Source of the DNA: Agitococcus lubricus
Lineage (GTDB): Bacteria > Pseudomonadota > Gammaproteobacteria > Pseudomonadales > Moraxellaceae
Assembly (NCBI RefSeq): GCF_003051055.1
Contig: NZ_QAON01000005.1
Span: 62,001 to 126,000, forward strand
DNA: 64,000 bases
Direction of reading: 5' to 3'
Position 1 is the stretch's first letter. Each line of letters starts with the position of its first letter. The position numbers and the translations under genes are program-made. A model generated the notes under the pieces. That model was not told the origin of the DNA. It did no database searches and saw only the letters and a program-made list of their open reading frames with translations. This document shows positions 9,637 through 19,025 of this stretch, piece after piece.

Positions 9637-10050
9637 ATGCAAAAAACCTTCATTCTTATTATGTTAAGCAGTCTGTTCACAGGATGTCATACCACTATTC
9701 GCCCTTATAATAGGGTCATTGGTTATCAAATATTATCAAGCAGTCCAGATAAAATATAAATTGCCTATACGATAGAACAATTAACCTCGTGGGAAAGGCT
9801 TGTTAAAAGCATCACGTCTGTTTGCGCCAAGGCATATTCAGTACCCAGTAGCCGCGTCTCTATTACAGAGATAGAGCGAAAGTTATTTAGCCAAGATGTT
9901 TATACACGTATCGCTATCCCAACCGTCACATCTATTGCAGGTGCTATAGATAAAAGTATGCCAGCCTACCAATCAAACACCGTGTATGAAGAAGTGATGG
10001 AGCCAACACCTCTCAGAAAGATGACGGTACTATGTACACTCCGTCCTTAA
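9637..10050 (+). pseudogene. Lipoprotein gene interrupted by an in-frame TAA
   Basis: An ATG at 9637, with GGAG upstream, begins a lipoprotein signal ending in the lipobox LFTGC (Cys at codon 17). The frame meets TAA at 9757-9759 (codon 41), then continues open in the same frame to a TAA at 10048-10050, for 137 codons in total. The downstream half reads as ordinary protein (for example TSWERLVKSITSVCAKAYSV). A single base change would restore the gene. No homologue is recognised. It is either a recent pseudogene or a sequencing error. Selective readthrough is unlikely for TAA. Confidence 0.7.
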
Positions 10051-10172
10051 ATCAACGTGTACAAAACGATACCTACACGCTTAACTTTCAGATATATTGA
10101 GAGTATCCCTACGATAGATGCCCAATCTCTCGGCAGGAAATCTATATCACATGATGCAGTAGAGCGTGTTTG

Positions 10173-10652
10173 ATGATTAAACAAGAACGTCTAAGTACAA
10201 CGCTAGAAGGGGATTTTGTTGTTTTTCTGATTGGCATGCGGATTAATAACCCCCTGTTAATTCATAAATGGTTACCTGTTGCGCGCGCGATGCCACGTAT
10301 GTTAGAGGAACTACGTCGCCAACCCGAACTTGGTTTGCTCCATGCAGACATGTGGTTTGCACGAAATATTCTGGTCGTACAATACTGGCGCTCCATCGAA
10401 CAATTATTGGCCTATGCCAAAAATAAAGAAGCAGAACATTTACCTGCGTGGCGTCTGTTTAACAAAACAATTGGTACCGACGGTACGGTGGGCATTTGGC
10501 ACGAAACTTATAAAGTATCTGCTGGCAACTACGAAAATGTGTATGTCAATATGCCGCCTTTTGGTTTGGGTAAAGTAGGCATATTGCAACCCGCTACGCA
10601 TGGCCGAGAATCTGCGGCGGGACGTTTGAAGCGTAGCGAAGCTCAATCCTAA
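10173..10652 (+). CDS. DUF4188 domain protein
   Basis: A 159-residue protein whose core (VVFLIGMRINNPLLIHKWLP, then DMWFARNILVVQYWRSIEQL and an FNKTIGTDGTVGIWHETY-type stretch) is the DUF4188 signature. It is a dimeric alpha/beta-barrel-like family related by annotation to phenylacetaldoxime dehydratase or monooxygenase-like proteins. The biochemical function is not established. The start at ATG 10173 is preferred to the adjacent TTG at 10170. The last about 15 residues (RESAAGRLKRSEAQS) are basic and differ from the conserved core, perhaps added by repeat DNA. Confidence 0.8.
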   Translation: MIKQERLSTTLEGDFVVFLIGMRINNPLLIHKWLPVARAMPRMLEELRRQPELGLLHADMWFARNILVVQYWRSIEQLLAYAKNKEAEHLPAWRLFNKTIGTDGTVGIWHETYKVSAGNYENVYVNMPPFGLGKVGILQPATHGRESAAGRLKRSEAQS

Positions 10653-10694
10653 GTCCAACACATAATATGTAGTGCTGCGAAATTTAGGTCACGG

Positions 10695-11015
10695 TTAATG
10701 CCCACTGGTAAACTTTAGGCCTAAAATCCCTGCCACAATCACTAAAATACACAAAATACGGGCAATATCGCGTGGTTCATTAAACAAAATCATACCGCAA
10801 ATGGCGGCACCTACTGCACCAATACCTGTCCAAATAGCATAACTTGTACCTAAGGGTAAGGTTTTTTGGGCTAAGGCTAAAAAATAAACCGATGCTGCCA
10901 TACCCAAGACACAAAAAACGGATGGCCATAATTTGGTAAAGCCTTCGGTGTACTTCATCGTCACTGCCCATTGCACTTCTAATACCCCTGCAATGAGCAA
11001 ATAAATCCACGCCAT
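10695..11015 (-). CDS. gdx: SMR-family guanidinium exporter (Gdx/SugE)
   Basis: A 106-residue, four-helix small multidrug resistance protein. MAWIYLLIAGVLEVQWAVTM contains the essential membrane glutamate (Glu13). WTGIGAVGAAICGMILFNEP is the SugE/Gdx-type fourth signature, and a Lys-rich KYTEGFTKLWPS follows helix 1. Gdx members export guanidinium, whereas EmrE-type members carry other cations. The start at 11015 (MAWIYLL) is the family start and leaves 4 bases to the nqrM stop, so it is probably transcribed with apbE-nqrM. No guanidine riboswitch is recognised. Confidence 0.88.
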   Translation of the reverse strand: MAWIYLLIAGVLEVQWAVTMKYTEGFTKLWPSVFCVLGMAASVYFLALAQKTLPLGTSYAIWTGIGAVGAAICGMILFNEPRDIARILCILVIVAGILGLKFTSGH

Positions 11016-11019
11016 GATG

Positions 11020-11256
11020 TTAGTCCTTATGCTGCATTGCATCTTTAATTACGGGGTTTGCTGCTGTCTGGTTGGTAGATTTATTGGTTTCACATTTTTG
11101 CGTATCACCACCGCACACAGGACAGTCTCTGTCGCCCATCACTCTATTTAAGCCGCCACATGTGCCTTTTAATGGCTCTTTCCCCATCAAGACACCGACG
11201 GCCATCAATAACATCATGGCAACAATGGCAATTAAACAGACAAAAAATAAGCTCAT
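11020..11256 (-). CDS. nqrM: Na+-NQR maturation factor NqrM
   Basis: A 78-residue protein with an N-terminal transmembrane segment (LFFVCLIAIVAMMLLMAVGV) followed by the cysteine-bearing motif GTCGGLNRVMGDRDCPVCGG. NqrM (formerly DUF539) is needed for iron delivery to the cysteine cage of NqrD/NqrE in the sodium pump. Four cysteines (C33, C45, C48 and one in the tail) are available. Its start overlaps the apbE stop by ATGA. Confidence 0.92.
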   Translation of the reverse strand: MSLFFVCLIAIVAMMLLMAVGVLMGKEPLKGTCGGLNRVMGDRDCPVCGGDTQKCETNKSTNQTAANPVIKDAMQHKD

Positions 11257-12281
11257 TTAGGCGCTACTCCGATATAAGGCTTAAAGGCGGTGCTATAGAC
11301 TTCCTTAAAGCCCGTTTCAGTTTTTACTAAAAAATAGACTGCGATGTGCAGTTGCTCAGCCAGAGGCAGGCCTTCTTCTGCACCTAAGGCATTTAATGCC
11401 GTTGCCCATGCATCTGCATAAGCAGCCTTTTGATGATTAAATACAACCGTCGTTGATACAGTTTTGTGCTGAATGGGTTTAGCCGTACGGGGGTCAATGG
11501 TATGCGAATAACGCACACCGTCTATTTCATGATAATTACGATACGACCCTGAGGTCGAAACTACCGTCTGTTGTTGTCCTAAAGCCAATATACGCTCGGG
11601 TAAACCACTGCCATCCGGCTTTTCGACAGCAATTTGCCATGTTTGACCATTAGGTTTTAAGCCCTGTGTTTTTAATGTCCCCGCTACCGAGAGCATATAG
11701 CTGTTAACCTGATACTTAGCCAAGACCTTTTCTAACTCATCAACACCCACCCCTTCACCCAAGGAGGATAAATTCAAAAACACCTCTTTTTGGCGTTGCG
11801 CTTGATGAGTTTGTAGATTTAATAATACCGATTGCCAACCTACTTTTTGTCGAGCCTGATTGATTTCTGCTTGGCTTGGGGTATGTGTGGGTACCGCTTG
11901 TTTACCGAATCCCCATAAATCAACCAATGCGCCAACAGTCACGTCATAAACCCCTTGGGTTGCGGCACTGACGGTTAAAGAAGTTTGAATACTATTCAAT
12001 AACATCGGGCTCAGTTGTTGCCATTGCCCAATAGGGCTACGGTTGAACTTCATCAATTCAGTATCGTTTTGATACGTAGACAAGACCTTATTAGCCTTAT
12101 CTAAACTCACTTGCAGCTCTTGTTGTAATTGTTGTGCATTGACTTGTGAGGGCAAAGTATCAATTTTGGCTGCCCACGGCATACTATAATAAGCCACCCC
12201 TGAAAAGCTGACAGGTTCTTTGGGAGCGGTCGAACAGCTCACTACACTCAAACTTAATAAAGCAATCAACAAACTACGCAT
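11253..12281 (-). CDS. apbE: FAD:protein FMN transferase ApbE (lipoprotein)
   Basis: 342 residues. It begins with a lipoprotein signal ending in the lipobox VVSC (Cys16), so the enzyme is anchored on the periplasmic side. Core ApbE motifs follow: VGALVDLWGFGKQ, NLSSLGEGVGVDELEKVL, VSTSGSYRNYHEIDGVRYSH and TIDPRTAKPI. It attaches FMN through a phosphoester to threonines of NqrB and NqrC. It is encoded downstream of nqrF but behind a strong hairpin at 12359-12390, and is coupled to nqrM. Confidence 0.94.
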   Translation of the reverse strand: MRSLLIALLSLSVVSCSTAPKEPVSFSGVAYYSMPWAAKIDTLPSQVNAQQLQQELQVSLDKANKVLSTYQNDTELMKFNRSPIGQWQQLSPMLLNSIQTSLTVSAATQGVYDVTVGALVDLWGFGKQAVPTHTPSQAEINQARQKVGWQSVLLNLQTHQAQRQKEVFLNLSSLGEGVGVDELEKVLAKYQVNSYMLSVAGTLKTQGLKPNGQTWQIAVEKPDGSGLPERILALGQQQTVVSTSGSYRNYHEIDGVRYSHTIDPRTAKPIQHKTVSTTVVFNHQKAAYADAWATALNALGAEEGLPLAEQLHIAVYFLVKTETGFKEVYSTAFKPYIGVAPK

Positions 12282-12358
12282 AAGCCATCTAATACCCTAT
12301 AACTTGGGCAGCAGTATCAAAGGATGTTTTGCGAAACTCAAGACTAAATTTGTTGTCA

Positions 12359-12390
12359 AAAATAAAGGCGCATTTCTGCGCCTTTATTTT
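12359..12390 (-). terminator. Perfect 14-bp hairpin between nqrF and apbE
   Basis: Arms AAAATAAAGGCGCA (12359-12372) and TGCGCCTTTATTTT (12377-12390) pair perfectly around a 4-base loop. A-rich and T-rich flanks make it usable in both directions. It lies 12 bases beyond the nqrF stop, so it should end or attenuate the nqrABCDEF message before apbE. Confidence 0.85.
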
Positions 12391-12402
12391 GAGAAACTCA
12401 GT

Positions 12403-13641
12403 TTAACCACCAAAATCGTCTAACATGATATTTTCGCGGTCAACACCCAAGTCTAATAACATTTTAATCACCGCTGCGTTCATCATTGGTGGGCCACACA
12501 TATAAAACTCACAATCTTCGGGAGCTTGGTGATTTTTGAGGTAATTTTCAAACAATACGTTATGAATAAAACCTGTATAACCTGTCCAATTATCTTCGGG
12601 TTGTGGTTCGGATAAGGCTAAATGCCATTCAAAATTCGGGTTATCTTTGGCTAATTGGTCGTATTCATCAGCATAAAACGTTTCGCGTAATGAACGTGCA
12701 CCATACCAAAAACTGATTTTACGGTCAGTTTTGATGCGTTTTAATTGGTCAAAAATATGTGAACGCATCGGTGCCATCCCTGCACCACCACCAATAAAGA
12801 CCATCTCAGCTTTGGTTTCACGGGCAAAAAACTCACCAAATGGCCCAAATACAGTCACTTTGTCGCCTTTCTTTAAGTTAAATACCCAAGACGACATTTT
12901 ACCTGCAGGCACATCATGTAACTGACGTAAAGGCGGTGTAGCAATACGAATATTGAACTTTAACAAGCCTTTTTCTTCTGGATAATTAGCCATCGAATAG
13001 GCACGAATGGTTTGTTCAGTTGTTTTTGACTTGACATCAAACAACTTAAACTTTTCCCAATCTTCACGGTATTCAGGTTGAATATCAAAGTCCCTATAGG
13101 TATTTTCGTAGGCAGGGGCTTCGAGCTGCATATAACCGCCTGCACGGAAATGTACATCTTCACCCTCAGGTAATTTTAATACCAATTCTTTAATAAACGT
13201 GGCGACATTATCGTTAGAAATAACTTCACATTCCCAGCGCTTAACGCCAAAAAACTCTTCATCTAATTCAATTTTAAGGTCTTGCTTGACGGCCAACTGA
13301 CAGCCTAAACGCCAACCTTCGCGAATTTCACGTTTGGTAAAGTGCGGCTCTTCGGTGGGAAGAATATCTCCCCCCCCTGCTTTTACTTTGACTTTACATT
13401 GGCCACACGTACCGCCACCACCACAGGCTGAGGACAGAAATAGCTTTTCTTCGGCCAGTGTTTGTAATAATTTGCCACCAGATGCTACTTCGATGCGTTT
13501 TTCGGGGTCATCATTGATATCAATACTGACTGTCCCTGCAGACACTAATTTTGAGCGCGCTGCTAAGATGAAGGCCACCAGAACTAATACCGTTCCTGTA
13601 AACATCACCATACTTAAAATAATAATGAGCTGTTCAGACAC
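12403..13641 (-). CDS. nqrF: Na+-translocating NADH:quinone reductase subunit F
   Basis: 412 residues: an N-terminal membrane helix (3-27), a [2Fe-2S] ferredoxin domain with ligands C73, C79, C82 and C114 ([11 protein letters not shown], then GC), an FAD domain with [11 protein letters not shown], and an NADH domain with [17 protein letters not shown]. It is the NADH-oxidising entry point of the pump, passing electrons from FAD to the 2Fe-2S centre. The C-terminus YMCGPPMMN...LDDFGG is complete. It is the last structural gene of the nqr operon. Confidence 0.97.
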   Translation of the reverse strand: MSEQLIIILSMVMFTGTVLVLVAFILAARSKLVSAGTVSIDINDDPEKRIEVASGGKLLQTLAEEKLFLSSACGGGGTCGQCKVKVKAGGGDILPTEEPHFTKREIREGWRLGCQLAVKQDLKIELDEEFFGVKRWECEVISNDNVATFIKELVLKLPEGEDVHFRAGGYMQLEAPAYENTYRDFDIQPEYREDWEKFKLFDVKSKTTEQTIRAYSMANYPEEKGLLKFNIRIATPPLRQLHDVPAGKMSSWVFNLKKGDKVTVFGPFGEFFARETKAEMVFIGGGAGMAPMRSHIFDQLKRIKTDRKISFWYGARSLRETFYADEYDQLAKDNPNFEWHLALSEPQPEDNWTGYTGFIHNVLFENYLKNHQAPEDCEFYMCGPPMMNAAVIKMLLDLGVDRENIMLDDFGG

Positions 13642-13652
13642 AAGACTGCTCC

Positions 13653-14270
13653 TTATAACTTAATGCCAGAAAAGGACATGAAGCCTAACGCCATCAAGCC
13701 AGCCGAAATAAAGGTGATGCCTAAACCTTGTAACCCTGCGGGGACATCACTGTATTTTAATTTTTCGCGCACAGCGGCAATTAATACAATCGCTAACGCC
13801 CAACCGCCACCAGAACCTAAGCCATACACCACACTTTCGCTAAAGTTATAGTCACGTTGCTGCATAAATAATGCACCACCTAACACTGCACAGTTCACGG
13901 TAATCAGCGGCAAATAAATGCCCAACGCATTGTAGAGCGATGGCAAATATTTATCACAGGCCATTTCAATCACTTGTACAAGCGCGGCAACCGTACAGAT
14001 GTAACTCATTAAACTTAAAAAAGATAAGTCTATGGCCGATGCGCCAGACATACCTGTCCACTCTAATGCGCCTTCTTTTAGCAGATATTGCCACAACAAA
14101 TTATTGGCAGGTACGGTCAAGGTTTGAACAAAAACGACAGCAATGCCCAAAGAAATCGCCGTTTGGATTTTTTTGGAAATCGCTAAAAAAGTACACATCC
14201 CCAAAAAGAACGATAAAGCCATGTTTTCAATAAACACCGCTTTAGTAAATAAACTTAAATAATGTTCCAT
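13653..14270 (-). CDS. nqrE: Na+-NQR subunit E
   Basis: A 205-residue protein of six predicted transmembrane helices in the NqrDE/RnfAE family. [20 protein letters not shown] at the N-terminus and [20 protein letters not shown] are signature stretches. The cysteine in NCAVLGG contributes, with a matching cysteine of NqrD, to the intramembrane iron centre. It lies 11 bases upstream of nqrF on the same strand. Confidence 0.96.
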   Translation of the reverse strand: MEHYLSLFTKAVFIENMALSFFLGMCTFLAISKKIQTAISLGIAVVFVQTLTVPANNLLWQYLLKEGALEWTGMSGASAIDLSFLSLMSYICTVAALVQVIEMACDKYLPSLYNALGIYLPLITVNCAVLGGALFMQQRDYNFSESVVYGLGSGGGWALAIVLIAAVREKLKYSDVPAGLQGLGITFISAGLMALGFMSFSGIKL

Positions 14271-14281
14271 CTACTGGCTCC

Positions 14282-14953
14282 TCAATGATGCGCTTGCGCT
14301 TTACTTTGTGGGGCTATTTTGAACTCGGTACTTTCTTGCTGGTCGGTTTTCCATGAGCGTAACGCCCAAATGACTAAACCAATTAAGAAGAAAGCCGAAG
14401 GTGGCAACAGCAACAAACCATTAGGAACATACCATCCGCCATTATTCACAGTTTGTAGGATAGTTACCCCAAAAATAGTGCCCGACCCAAACAACTCACG
14501 GAAAAAGGCCAGTAACATTAATAACGCTGAATATCCCAAGCCATTACCAAAACCATCGACAAAACTAATGACAGGTGGATTTTTCATGGCAAAGGCTTCT
14601 AAACGTCCCATCACAATACAGTTGGTGATAATCAGCCCCACAAATACCGACATTTGTTTGGCAATTTCAGGTACAAAGGCTTGCAATAACTGGTCAACAA
14701 TAATCACAAGGGTTGCCACAATCACCATTTGCACAATAATACGAATGGAGTTGGGAATAATGTTACGGATAATACTGATAAAAAAATTAGAAAAAGCCGT
14801 GACTAGGGTCAAGCCTATCGACATGGCTAACGCATTTTTCATGCTACTGGTCACCGCCAATGCGGAGCAAATACCAAGTACCTGAAAAATCACAGGATTG
14901 GTATTCAAAATTGGCCCTAAGAGTATCTCTTTGGTACTATGTTGTTCGGCCAT
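14282..14953 (-). CDS. nqrD: Na+-NQR subunit D
   Basis: A 223-residue NqrDE-family integral membrane protein. Signature stretches are [20 protein letters not shown] and [20 protein letters not shown], the latter holding the metal-ligand cysteine. The C-terminus has a polar tail rich in Gln, Lys and His. It sits one base after the nqrC stop, within the operon nqrA-B-C-D-E-F. Confidence 0.96.
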   Translation of the reverse strand: MAEQHSTKEILLGPILNTNPVIFQVLGICSALAVTSSMKNALAMSIGLTLVTAFSNFFISIIRNIIPNSIRIIVQMVIVATLVIIVDQLLQAFVPEIAKQMSVFVGLIITNCIVMGRLEAFAMKNPPVISFVDGFGNGLGYSALLMLLAFFRELFGSGTIFGVTILQTVNNGGWYVPNGLLLLPPSAFFLIGLVIWALRSWKTDQQESTEFKIAPQSKAQAHH

Positions 14954-14954
14954 G

Positions 14955-15740
14955 TTAAATACCCCCTTCGCGTACTTTGCTCAAGAATTTTTTATAGCCC
15001 ATGTCACCCATCCAAAATTGGACGAGATTGGTCACGCCATTACTGGTTAACGTTGCGCCCGATAAACCGTCTACCTGATGAATAGCATCAGGTTTAGCTG
15101 GGTCAACATTTCCTTTAATAACTCTGAAATGGGCTTGACCATCGGCAGTGTAAACTTGCTTGTTTACCCATAAGGCTTTCCACTTAGGATTATCGACTTC
15201 GCCACCCAAACCCGGCGTTTCGGCATGTTCAACAAAGGTCACACCAATGATGGTATTGCCATCACTTTTTAGGACTAAATAACCATATAAGGTTGACCAT
15301 AATCCATAACCCGAAATGGGCAGTACCATTTTTTCGACTTTACCTGCGGCGTCGCGCACCACATAAATGTCCGCTTCATTAGCACGGCGACGCAGAGCTG
15401 CAATGTCTTGCTCTGGTGTCAATGCAATAGAGCTAGTTGTACTTTTGAGCGCTTTCCGTTGGTCATAAGGGTCGGTCAAATCCACCTGCCGAAATGCACC
15501 TGTCTCTAAATTGACGAGATAACGTTGGAACTTACTGAACTCTTGGGCGACACGCGCCTTATCACCCTCACCTTCTGGCAAAACTTGGGCAGCAGCTAAA
15601 ATGCGACGCTGCTTTTCGAGGGCTTTATTTTCGTCTTGAATTGGTTTTAACAGAGTCACTGCGGCTGCTAAGGCAATAGAGCAAACCACAGAGAGTACGC
15701 CCGCAACAACTAGGGTTTTTCCTGTAGATTCTTTAGACAT
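14955..15740 (-). CDS. nqrC: Na+-NQR subunit C (FMN-carrying)
   Basis: About 261 residues with an N-terminal membrane helix and a periplasmic FMN domain. The flavinylation motif [13 protein letters not shown] places the FMN-bearing threonine at about residue 230. The start at 15740 ([10 protein letters not shown]) is chosen because a GGAGGG ribosome site lies upstream. It overlaps the end of nqrB by 8 bases, giving translational coupling. ApbE encoded downstream is the expected modifying enzyme. Confidence 0.95.
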   Translation of the reverse strand: MSKESTGKTLVVAGVLSVVCSIALAAAVTLLKPIQDENKALEKQRRILAAAQVLPEGEGDKARVAQEFSKFQRYLVNLETGAFRQVDLTDPYDQRKALKSTTSSIALTPEQDIAALRRRANEADIYVVRDAAGKVEKMVLPISGYGLWSTLYGYLVLKSDGNTIIGVTFVEHAETPGLGGEVDNPKWKALWVNKQVYTADGQAHFRVIKGNVDPAKPDAIHQVDGLSGATLTSNGVTNLVQFWMGDMGYKKFLSKVREGGI

Positions 15741-17010
15741 TGCGTAATGCCCTCCGTTTGATATTGGCTTGCATAACAAAGTAGTCAATCAATGGCGCAC
15801 ATAAATTCGCAAAGAGAATGGCTAACATCATGCCTTCGGGATAGGCAGGATTGACGACACGAATCAACACCACCATCACACCAATGACCATACCAAACAC
15901 CAAACGCCCTGTATTGGTCATCGCTGCCGAAACAGGGTCAGTCGCCATAAACACCATACCAAAGGCAAAGCCACCCAACACTAAATGCCAATGCCACGGC
16001 ACAGCAAACATGGGATTAGTATCTGAGCCGACTTGATTAAAGATAAATGACATACTTGCCATGCCAATCATCACCCCTGCCATAATGCGCCAAGATGCTA
16101 CGCGTGTGACTAATAAAACAATCGCGCCTAATAAGATGGCAGCCGTTGAGGTTTCACCAATACAACCCGCTTCAAAACCTAAAAATGCGTCCCACCATGA
16201 CAGCGGCTGTAAGCCTGTTGCCGTCATATGTTGCACGCCTGTATAAGCAGCTAATTTGGCTTGACCTAAGGCCGTTGCACCCGAAAAGCCGTCTACGCCC
16301 AATTTCCACACTTCAGGATTAATCGCCGTCCAAACGGTGTCACCCGACATATAAGCAGGATAGGCAAAAAACAAAAAGGCGCGCCCAGCTAGTGCAGGAT
16401 TAATGAAGTTTTTACCTGTACCACCAAACACTTCTTTGCCAATGACGACACCAAAACTAATCCCTAATGCGACTTGCCATAATGGCACACTGGGAGGACA
16501 AACAAGGGCAAACAGTACCGAGGTGACAAAAAAGCCTTCGTTAACTTCGTGTCCTCGTTTAATGGCAAATAAGACTTCCCAAAAACCACCGACAATAAAG
16601 GTGACGGCATAAATGGGGACAAACCACGTTGCGCCATAAATGAGGCAGTCCCACCACGAGTTGGCATCAAAGCCAGCCAATAAACTAATGACAAAATAAC
16701 GCCAGCCATCAATCGCTAATTCAGGGGTGACAGCCGCATTTTGTTGCATGGCATAGGCTAATGTTCCCAAGGCTTGATTACCGACATTCCACATACCAAA
16801 AAACATAGCGGGAAAGGTCGCCATCCATACCAAAATCATAATGCGCTTTAAGTCTACGGAATCACGCACATGTGAGCTGGTATGTGTCACCGAAGGAGGA
16901 CTATATAAAAAGGTGTCTATCGCTTCATAAAGCGGATACCATTTTTGATAACGCCCCCCCTTTTCAAAATGGGGAGCCATTGCATCTAATTTGTTTCGCA
17001 TCCATTTCAT
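15733..17010 (-). CDS. nqrB: Na+-NQR subunit B (FMN and ion-path subunit)
   Basis: 425 residues with about ten membrane helices in the NqrB/RnfD family. The FMN attachment motif [12 protein letters not shown] gives the modified threonine at about residue 246. Signature stretches [40 protein letters not shown] and [14 protein letters not shown] are intact. It carries the covalent FMN and is the main sodium-translocating subunit. It lies 6 bases after nqrA. Confidence 0.97.
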   Translation of the reverse strand: MKWMRNKLDAMAPHFEKGGRYQKWYPLYEAIDTFLYSPPSVTHTSSHVRDSVDLKRIMILVWMATFPAMFFGMWNVGNQALGTLAYAMQQNAAVTPELAIDGWRYFVISLLAGFDANSWWDCLIYGATWFVPIYAVTFIVGGFWEVLFAIKRGHEVNEGFFVTSVLFALVCPPSVPLWQVALGISFGVVIGKEVFGGTGKNFINPALAGRAFLFFAYPAYMSGDTVWTAINPEVWKLGVDGFSGATALGQAKLAAYTGVQHMTATGLQPLSWWDAFLGFEAGCIGETSTAAILLGAIVLLVTRVASWRIMAGVMIGMASMSFIFNQVGSDTNPMFAVPWHWHLVLGGFAFGMVFMATDPVSAAMTNTGRLVFGMVIGVMVVLIRVVNPAYPEGMMLAILFANLCAPLIDYFVMQANIKRRALRNV

Positions 17011-17016
17011 AATCGT

Positions 17017-18354
17017 TTAGCCCTCTTTCTCAATGCGGTCTAAGACATCACGGAGGATGGGACCATATTCATATTTTCCCGGACAAACAAAGGTACATAG
17101 TGCCAAATCTTCTTCGTCCAACTCTAAACAGCCTAAGGCTTGCGCCATGTCTGTATCACTGACCAGCAAATAACGTAATAACTGCGTGGGTAAAATATCT
17201 AAGGGCATAATTTGCTCATATGCGCCTACAGGTACCATCGCCCGTGGACTCCCATTGGTGCTGGTGGTCATATTGAATTTTTTACCCAACCAATGCCCCA
17301 AATACACACCCAAGGCAGAAAAGCGGTGTGACCCCAGTTTGATGTAGTGCAGCATCTCACGTTCTGTACCTTCTTCAAGCACGGAGACCTGTAAATGATA
17401 ACGTCCCAAGTAAATATCGGTATCTTGGGCACGCCGTCCCGATAACACAGACCCCGAAATAATTCGGCTATTATTGCCAAATAATTCACCTGTGGTGAGG
17501 TCTAATAACGATGCTCCTAATAATGTACGGACTAATCGAGGTTGACGTACAGAAGGGCCTGCTAAAGCAATCACACGACTACTGTCTAATTGACCTGTCG
17601 CAAATAACTTACCTATTGCAATCACGTCTTGATAATTCAAATGCCATACGGTGCGACTGGCAGAGGCAGGATGCAAAAAGTGAATATGTGTGCCTACTAA
17701 ACCTGCTGGATGTACACCACTAAACTCATGGGCATTAAATTTGCCTGTAGAGAAAGTCGCATTCGCTGCTTTACTGACATAGAGTTTATCCGCCAGTTTA
17801 GATACTAATGCCAAACCATCTTCAAAGGCGTGCTGCTCTTGTTGAATCACTACGGCGGGGTCGGCTGCCAAGGGGTTAGTATCCATGGCATTCACAAAAA
17901 TGGCACTGGCTTGGCTATCGGGGTTAGGGACTTTGCTAAAAGGTCGGGTACGTAAAGCAGTCCATAAACCAGAGGCGACTAATTGCTCAATGACGCCCTC
18001 TCGATTCAAATGCTGGAGTTGCTCACGGTTGTAAGCCTTAAAGGAAACAGCATCGGGACTGTTAGCCTCAATGTCAATCACTAAGGATTGAAACACACGT
18101 TTAGCGCCACGATTAATAGCACGCACACGGCCTGTCACTGGCGCAGTATAAATAACCAAGGGATTTTTTTTGTCGGCAAATAGCGGCTGTCCTTTGATGA
18201 CTCGCTCACCTTCCACGACTTTCATCGTGGGCATCATACCGTGATAGTCTGAGCCCAATATTGCTACTGACCGTATTGATGACACATGACTGATTTGTTG
18301 TGTGGGTGCACCTGTAATGGGCACCTCCAAACCTCGTTTTATTTTAACCATCAT
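17017..18354 (-). CDS. nqrA: Na+-NQR subunit A
   Basis: About 445 residues, a cytoplasmic subunit proposed to take part in quinone binding. It opens with [19 protein letters not shown], the conserved NqrA N-terminus, and ends with [20 protein letters not shown] and DRIEKEG. The start is at ATG 18354 (or 18351, tandem ATGs) preceded by GAGAG. An in-frame extension upstream to 18429 adds 25 residues unlike NqrA and is rejected. It is the first gene of the nqr operon. The promoter must lie in 18355-18516, just before a MITE, but I could not pick convincing -35 and -10 boxes. Confidence 0.96.
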   Translation of the reverse strand: MMVKIKRGLEVPITGAPTQQISHVSSIRSVAILGSDYHGMMPTMKVVEGERVIKGQPLFADKKNPLVIYTAPVTGRVRAINRGAKRVFQSLVIDIEANSPDAVSFKAYNREQLQHLNREGVIEQLVASGLWTALRTRPFSKVPNPDSQASAIFVNAMDTNPLAADPAVVIQQEQHAFEDGLALVSKLADKLYVSKAANATFSTGKFNAHEFSGVHPAGLVGTHIHFLHPASASRTVWHLNYQDVIAIGKLFATGQLDSSRVIALAGPSVRQPRLVRTLLGASLLDLTTGELFGNNSRIISGSVLSGRRAQDTDIYLGRYHLQVSVLEEGTEREMLHYIKLGSHRFSALGVYLGHWLGKKFNMTTSTNGSPRAMVPVGAYEQIMPLDILPTQLLRYLLVSDTDMAQALGCLELDEEDLALCTFVCPGKYEYGPILRDVLDRIEKEG

Positions 18355-18516
18355 TCCACTCTCGAAACTTAAGAAAATGCTGGTGCAAGCAACGATAAGG
18401 GACAAATAACCCCGTTCACAATCGTACAAATAAAGACAGTTTTACACTGAGCAAGGTTAAATAAGTTGTCCTAATATTATCGTTTTATCTCGACACACCG
18501 ACGCTGGACGCAGGTG

Positions 18517-18708
18517 TAGGGTCTGTTGACATTTTGATTGTGGTTGCGAAAGAAGCTATTTTTTAGAGAATACGCGGCGTGAATCGCGTAGTTTGGTTAC
18601 TCCAAATAAGCGATGAGCAACAACGTAGCCTCAAAAAATAGTTCTTTCCCTGTGGGTTGCGTTAAAAATTAACTCACTCTACCTTACAAAACTGGCCAAC
18701 AGCCCCTA
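18517..18708 (-). mobile_element. MITE-like element, copy A (short form)
   Basis: A 192-base non-coding element bounded by TA on each side. One end reads GGGTCTGTTGACATTTTG, and the other reads (reverse strand) GGGGCTGTTGGCCAGTTTTG. Its inner sequence, read on the minus strand, matches about 155 bases of the longer element at 36627-36897, including a hairpin whose arms are CTATTTTTTGAGG-like. It lies upstream of the nqr operon. No transposase is encoded, so it would depend on a trans-acting enzyme. Confidence 0.75.
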
Positions 18709-18973
18709 GTACATCACCATGAATTGCTTAGTCGTACAATTTTTTTGCTGGTATCACAGGATGTTGTAGAGCTTAGCACGTTAATCGCCTGATTATAGAG
18801 TAATTCTACGCAAAAAAATGGTGATTATCACAGAGGGGGTTGAACAATTGCCTAGGCTCTCTGTTATTGGCTTTGATTTGCCTCAACCAAGAACCGCAAT
18901 ACCGCCACTCATCATGTAATGCGTATGTTTCAGATGCGATAGTAAAACCCTTTTAGCACTAATCCACAGATAC
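18709..18973. other. Intergenic stretch without recognisable gene
   Basis: Between the MITE and the GAPDH terminator there are 265 bases with no open frame of useful length and no tRNA-like fold. It may be decayed sequence next to the element. Confidence 0.5.
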
Positions 18974-19006
18974 AAAAAAAGCCAGACATCATGCTGGCTT
19001 TTTTCT
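18974..19006 (-). terminator. Rho-independent terminator of the GAPDH gene
   Basis: Stem AAAAAAGCCAG / CTGGCTTTTTT around an 8-base loop, about 20 bases beyond the GAPDH stop. The A-tract and T-tract flanks make it bidirectional in form. Confidence 0.85.
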
Positions 19007-19025
19007 TGGTCTACAGCAATCTAGC

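Noticed and set aside
9757-9759. Programmed readthrough of the TAA in the lipoprotein gene
   Set aside because: TAA is the least leaky stop and no readthrough context is visible. A mutation or sequencing error is simpler.
18355-18429. N-terminal extension of nqrA
   Set aside because: The 25 extra residues are unlike NqrA, whose N-terminus [10 protein letters not shown] is already reached from 18354.
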